DNA of 17,071 nucleotides from Thermoleophilia bacterium (GTDB taxonomy: Bacteria; Actinomycetota; Thermoleophilia; RBG-16-64-13), in the NCBI GenBank assembly GCA_016929985.1, contig JAFGIH010000621.1:1-17071 (forward strand), given 5' to 3'. Under the pieces are notes generated by a model that saw only the letters and a list, made by a program, of their open reading frames with translations, ran no database searches and had not been told where the DNA came from. A program made the position numbers and the translations under genes. Shown one piece after another: positions 15,392 through 17,071 of the stretch; the stretch's first letter is position 1; each line of letters starts with the position of its first letter.

Positions 15392-16299
15392 TACCGCCTC
15401 GCCCAGTCTTCAAAGGTCGACTTGATGAACTCCATCGTCCGGGCCGCCTGGAGCGCGAGCGTGCCATTGGCCGCAGCCGCTTTGATCGCGGGCGGGCAGA
15501 AGTCGTCTGCCGTCCCCAGGTAGGCGAATTCCAAAAAGCCGTGGGGCATGCCCTGCGCCACCATGCGGTCCACTTGCACGCCCGCTTCCTGCAGCTTGTC
15601 CGCGTACTCCGCCCCCTCGTCGAAAAGCCCGTCATCCTCTGCAAGCACCACGACCGCACGCGCCAAACCGGTCAGTTCCTCTCTCGATGCGTAGAGGGGA
15701 GACGCCAGAGGATCCGCCCAGTCTTCTCTTCTAGCGTGGGCGTCGTTGAAGTAGCGGTACAGGCTGAGCTGCGTCGGGTCGATGCGTTTCTCTTGCGGCG
15801 GGGTGACCATGTCCACGAACGGGTACACCAAAATCTGCAGTCCGATCGAGTATTCCCCCCTTCTCTTAGCCAGGATGCTCACCGTCGCCGACTCATTCGC
15901 GCCGGCGCTGTTTCCCATCACGGCGATCCTGCCCCGGTCGAAGTCGTGCCTCTTGTCTTCTAGGTAGTACTTGATGGCGTCATACGCATCGTACAGCGGC
16001 GCTGGGAACAAATTCTCCTCGCCCATGCGGTAGTCGATGGAGATCACGTTAGCTCTCAAGGTCTCCCGAGTCGCGTGCCACAACCCATCGTCCAGCGCGC
16101 ACCCCCCGAACAGGAAACCGCCGCCGTGGAACGCGAAGATCACCGGCGCACCCTTCTCGGTCGCCGGGTAATAGACCGCATCCAAGGTCCTGTCCGGCAG
16201 GGGGATCGACTCGCGGATGCCCCGGACGGGAATGGTCCTGTTCAGCTGTCTCAGGGACTTGGCCACTACAAGAGCCTCGGCCAACAAGGCGTCTGTCAC
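15391..16299 (-). CDS. HSL-family alpha/beta hydrolase (esterase)
   Basis: A 302-residue carboxylic ester hydrolase of the hormone-sensitive-lipase type. It shows FAFHGGGF (H58, oxyanion hole), AVMGNSAGA (S131, nucleophile), EDDGLFDEG (D223) and QGMPHGFLE (H253). There is no signal peptide, so it should act in the cytoplasm. Position between a GH43-type enzyme and an alpha-L-rhamnosidase suggests it deacylates sugars or aromatic glycosides released by them (inference). The start is taken at GTG 16299 because GAGGTGA (16305-16311) lies 5 nt upstream and overlaps the GH43 stop. A GTG at 16308 would overlap that stop by 4 nt (GTGA) but would have its ribosome binding site directly abutting. It is related in fold and His motif to the C-terminal half of the 2439-4022 fusion protein. 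Confidence 0.9.
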   Translation of the reverse strand: MTDALLAEALVVAKSLRQLNRTIPVRGIRESIPLPDRTLDAVYYPATEKGAPVIFAFHGGGFLFGGCALDDGLWHATRETLRANVISIDYRMGEENLFPAPLYDAYDAIKYYLEDKRHDFDRGRIAVMGNSAGANESATVSILAKRRGEYSIGLQILVYPFVDMVTPPQEKRIDPTQLSLYRYFNDAHARREDWADPLASPLYASREELTGLARAVVVLAEDDGLFDEGAEYADKLQEAGVQVDRMVAQGMPHGFLEFAYLGTADDFCPPAIKAAAANGTLALQAARTMEFIKSTFEDWARR

Positions 16300-16304
16300 A
16301 GAAG

Positions 16305-17071
16305 TCACCTCTCTCTCGTGGTCAGCCTACTGCGCCTTGTCCGTTGCTGCGGCGTTCGACGGACGGTCAGGCGGTCGTTTTCTTCCACCAGTTCGACGAG
16401 CAACGGACGCTCCCGTGGGCTCTGGTTCGGAGCGTGCACGGCCAGTAGCAGCCGCCCCTCCTTCGAAGCGAAGACCATGCCGTGTCCGCCATCCCCGGCG
16501 AAGAGCGGCTCCGGTTCGTGCACCCAGGGCCCCGGGATGCCGCCCGTGACCGAACGCGCCAGACCCACCGCATACCCGGATGGACCGAAACTCGACCACA
16601 GCAGCAGGAGTTGCCCTGATCTCGTGCGGTACACGAACGGTCCGTCCGAGAGGAAGACATCTCCGCCGATGCCGAAATCTTTCGCGAAAGGGAAGGGCCG
16701 CGCCCAGGGGGCATCCACCGCACGGAACAGCACGTAGATATCGCCGGTGGCCGTTCTGAGATCACGGGAGAGCTCCACAGCGCACATCTCACCCTCGGCG
16801 GCCTGCCGGAAAGAGCGGCTGAAGACGAGGTGTGGGCTCCCGCTTCTGTCGACATAGAGTGTACCGTCCAGATAGTCCTGATCCAGAGGCGTCACCGGCC
16901 CGGCGCTGTGCAGGCTGAAGGGTCCCAGGGGCGCCCCGGCCGCAAGCACCTGCACGCCGACGTGCCCGTCCTTTGACCCCAAAGACGCGAAGAGGTAGTA
17001 GGCGCCCCGGTACGGATGGCATTCGGGGGCCCAGTAGCACCTGTCAGCCCAAAAGTCGGCGCCTCTGCGGA
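16305..17071 (-). CDS. GH43-type glycoside hydrolase, 5' end outside window
   Basis: The C-terminal part (about 255 residues) of a five-bladed beta-propeller glycosidase of the GH43 (arabinosidase/xylosidase) type. The frame continues to the window edge without a start: it reads DFWADRCYWAPECHPYRGAY then YLFASLGSKDGHVG. Further motifs are LDGTLYVD, LSDGPFVYR, LLLLWSSFG, GGHGMVFASKEG and AVHAPNQSPRERP. The missing N-terminus should hold the catalytic base Asp. In many GH43 enzymes the general acid lies in an EGP motif; here it is DGP, which I believe is shared by one subgroup with the GGHGM tail. It probably removes arabinose, xylose or galactose units. The stop at 16305 overlaps the ribosome binding site of the esterase gene, so this is the first visible gene of a GH43-esterase-GH78 operon. 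Confidence 0.85.
   Translation of the reverse strand, partial: RRGADFWADRCYWAPECHPYRGAYYLFASLGSKDGHVGVQVLAAGAPLGPFSLHSAGPVTPLDQDYLDGTLYVDRSGSPHLVFSRSFRQAAEGEMCAVELSRDLRTATGDIYVLFRAVDAPWARPFPFAKDFGIGGDVFLSDGPFVYRTRSGQLLLLWSSFGPSGYAVGLARSVTGGIPGPWVHEPEPLFAGDGGHGMVFASKEGRLLLAVHAPNQSPRERPLLVELVEENDRLTVRRTPQQRTRRSRLTTRER

Overview
This is a GC-rich bacterial window carrying a locus that looks dedicated to breaking down plant-type glycosides and acylated carbohydrates. High GC, frequent GTG/TTG starts, strong AGGAGG-like ribosome binding sites and lipoproteins with Thr-rich linkers after the lipobox cysteine suggest an actinobacterial-type Gram-positive, possibly an anaerobic lineage. That placement is an inference; the window contains no rRNA, tRNA or marker gene to confirm it. 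There is no mobile element, CRISPR array or RNA gene that I can support.

Layout. (1) Positions 77-6527, minus strand: seven closely packed genes that probably form one operon read leftward from a sigma70-like promoter at 6627-6655. In transcription order they are a metallo-beta-lactamase-fold hydrolase, a GH3 glycosidase of the NagZ Asp/His type, a fused beta-phosphoglucomutase/alpha-beta-hydrolase esterase, a MerR-TetR fusion regulator, a DUF1330 protein, a two-domain rhodanese sulfurtransferase and a small Cys-containing protein. (2) Positions 6528-7030: a divergent control region of about 500 bases with a promoter candidate on each strand and an inverted repeat between them. (3) Positions 7031-12636, plus strand: four consecutive lipoprotein esterases. 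The last three are clear tandem paralogs and the first is a longer, more distant relative. The run ends at a perfect 16-bp hairpin at 12660-12695. (4) Positions 12740 to the window end, minus strand: a GH43-type enzyme (5' end outside the window), an HSL-type esterase and a GH78 alpha-L-rhamnosidase. They are coupled by overlapping or nearly abutting reading frames and converge on the lipoprotein operon.

How the parts may work together (inference). The lipoproteins would remove ester groups at the cell surface. The glycosidases and the two soluble esterases have no visible signal peptide, so they would finish the job in the cytoplasm, releasing rhamnose, pentose or hexose units. The GH3 enzyme may be a phosphorylase, because its product would then suit the beta-phosphoglucomutase domain encoded next to it. 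The MerR-TetR fusion is the obvious candidate regulator. No sugar transporter lies inside the window. The most unusual items are the beta-phosphoglucomutase-esterase fusion, the triplicated lipoprotein esterases with an altered oxyanion motif in two copies, and the MerR-TetR fusion with a possible ATC start.
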